A stretch of 6,049 nt of DNA from Proteobacteria bacterium SPGG2 (GTDB lineage: Bacteria > Pseudomonadota > Gammaproteobacteria > Acidiferrobacterales > SPGG2): the NCBI GenBank assembly GCA_001643475.1, contig LXTK01000091.1:1-6049 (forward strand), given 5' to 3'. Under the pieces are notes generated by a model that was given only the letters and a program-made list of their open reading frames with translations, was not told the origin of the DNA and did no database searches. Positions within the stretch are counted from its first letter, which is position 1. Every line of letters begins with the position of its first letter. Below are positions 4,868-6,049 of the stretch, piece by piece. The translations under genes were made by a program, and so were the position numbers.

Positions 4868-6049
4868 ATGAGACGCGTAGTAGTAACCGGTGTCGGCATT
4901 GTCTCTAGCATCGGCAATGACAAAAAAGAAACGCTCGACTCGTTGCGAGCAGGTCGGTCCGGCATTGAATTTGATCAGGAGTACGCTGATCTCGGGTTTC
5001 GTACGAACGTTCATGGTTCGATTCGACTGAACGTTGACGAACTGATCAACCGCAAGGTCCGACGATTCATGGGAGATAGTGCGGCATTCAACTATGTCGC
5101 GATGCAAGAAGCGATTAGCGATTCTGGGCTTGAGCAAGATGATATCTCTAACCCACGTACCGGTTTGATTGTCGGCTCCGGGGGCGGGTCGACTGAAAAC
5201 TTGTTGAGGTCTACTGATCTCTTGCGTGCCAAAGGGTTGCGCCGAGTCGGTCCGTATATGGTTCCTCGCGTGATGTGCAGTACCAATTCGGCTTGTCTGG
5301 GAACGGCATTTCAAATAAAGGGTGTCGGATATTCGATTAGCTCGGCCTGCTCTACCAGTGCCCACTGTATCGGCAATGCTGCCGAACTGATCCAAATCGG
5401 AAAACAAGATATTGTATTCGCCGGTGGTGGTGAAGAAGTCCATTGGACAATGACCTTGCTTTTCGATGCCATGGGGGCGTTGTCGTCAAAATATAACGAA
5501 ACGCCGCAGACAGCGTCGCGCCCCTATGATGTCGATCGCGATGGTTTCGTGATCTCGGGTGGCGGTGGCACATTGGTACTTGAAGAGCTCGAACACGCGC
5601 GGGCCCGTGGTGCGAAAATCTACGCAGAGTTCGCTGGCTATGGCGCCACGTCAGATGGTTTCGACATGGTACAGCCTTCGGGTGAGGGCGCGGTAAGATG
5701 TATGCGTCAGGCCTGTGCGACAGTAGATGGCCCGATAGACTACATCAACGCGCACGGCACGAGTACGCCAATCGGTGATGTTCGCGAGCTAGAGGCCATC
5801 AAAACTGTATTCGAGAATGAACTTCCGCCCGTTAGTGCGACTAAGTCGCTTACCGGTCACGCGTTGGGTGCAGCCGGGGTTAACGAGGCGATTTATAGCT
5901 TATTGATGATGGAGCACGATTTCATCGCCGCGTCTGCGAATATTGCGAACCTCGATCCGGTCGCCGAAGGCATGCCGATCGTACGTGAACGTCGAGATAA
6001 CGTTCGCTTAAACACGGTTATGTCGAACAGCTTCGGTTTTGGCGGTACC
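4868..6049 (+). CDS. fabB: 3-oxoacyl-[ACP] synthase I FabB, 3' end outside window
   Basis: FabB condenses malonyl-ACP with acyl-ACP and is the synthase that elongates the cis-3-decenoyl-ACP made by FabA. The visible 394 codons begin MRRVVVTGVGIVSSIGN and hold the full thiolase-fold catalytic set: Cys161 in SSACSTSAHCIGN, His296 in NAHGTSTPIGD, Lys326 and His331 in TKSLTGHALGAAG. Each is two residues before its E. coli counterpart (163, 298, 328, 333). GKQDIVFAGGGEE, SRPYDVDRDGFVISGGGG and YGATSDGFDMVQPSGEGAVRCM are near-identical to FabB and separate it from FabF. The window ends in MSNSFGFGGT, about 12 residues before the usual C-terminus (406 in E. coli), so the gene is cut by the window, not broken. 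It is co-transcribed with fabA. Confidence 0.96.
   Translation, partial: MRRVVVTGVGIVSSIGNDKKETLDSLRAGRSGIEFDQEYADLGFRTNVHGSIRLNVDELINRKVRRFMGDSAAFNYVAMQEAISDSGLEQDDISNPRTGLIVGSGGGSTENLLRSTDLLRAKGLRRVGPYMVPRVMCSTNSACLGTAFQIKGVGYSISSACSTSAHCIGNAAELIQIGKQDIVFAGGGEEVHWTMTLLFDAMGALSSKYNETPQTASRPYDVDRDGFVISGGGGTLVLEELEHARARGAKIYAEFAGYGATSDGFDMVQPSGEGAVRCMRQACATVDGPIDYINAHGTSTPIGDVRELEAIKTVFENELPPVSATKSLTGHALGAAGVNEAIYSLLMMEHDFIAASANIANLDPVAEGMPIVRERRDNVRLNTVMSNSFGFGGT

Noticed and set aside
4751..5443. 230-codon minus-strand open frame opposite fabA and fabB
   Set aside because: It is a shadow of the strongly conserved fabA-fabB coding strand; the peptide resembles no family and has no ribosome site.
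1..6049. CRISPR arrays, tRNA or rRNA genes, insertion sequences, phage genes
   Set aside because: No regularly spaced repeats, no tRNA-like cloverleaf, no transposase or integrase reading frame and no terminal inverted repeats were seen.

Overview
The window looks like an ordinary chromosomal stretch from a proteobacterium, most likely a gammaproteobacterium. The main reason is the fabA-fabB pair at the right end, whose catalytic residues line up with the E. coli enzymes within two positions; a TerB-like gene diverges from it. Base composition looks moderate and fairly even by eye. Remnants of a CbbQ/NorQ-type ATPase and of an FAD/NAD-binding HdrA/QmoA-like protein hint at a lineage with present or past chemolithotrophic metabolism, but that is inference from two short fragments.

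Left part (1-2766, all + strand): the 3' end of a TfoX N-domain protein; a possible 38-codon small ORF with a strong Shine-Dalgarno whose stop overlaps the next start (ATGA); a HAD-superfamily hydrolase of the haloacid dehalogenase type II group; a short GFA/CENP-V-type zinc protein 5 nt downstream; and, after 81 nt, a 12-segment MFS exporter. Same-strand packing suggests one transcription unit, perhaps for handling small reactive or halogenated compounds. No substrate can be read from the sequence.

Middle part (2767-3704): the stretch between the MFS gene and a small four-helix membrane protein holds no intact gene but two recognisable gene fragments. One is on the minus strand: 58 codons of a CbbQ/NirQ/NorQ-family MoxR-type ATPase, cut off at both ends. 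One is on the plus strand: the intact Shine-Dalgarno, start and Rossmann beta-strand of a flavoprotein, followed by an apparent 10-nt deletion and soon afterwards a stop. This looks like a deletion or rearrangement scar. The membrane protein that follows overlaps the broken frame by GTGA and was not recognised.

Right part (3705-6049): a TerB-family gene on the minus strand diverges from fabA and fabB. FabA (3-hydroxydecanoyl-ACP dehydratase/isomerase) introduces the cis double bond, and FabB (ketoacyl-ACP synthase I) elongates the unsaturated chain; the genes are 12 nt apart and evidently co-transcribed. fabA appears to start at TTG, and the terB-fabA interval carries a plausible sigma70-type promoter and a perfect 6-1-6 palindrome beside the terB start. 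fabB runs off the window about a dozen residues before its expected end.
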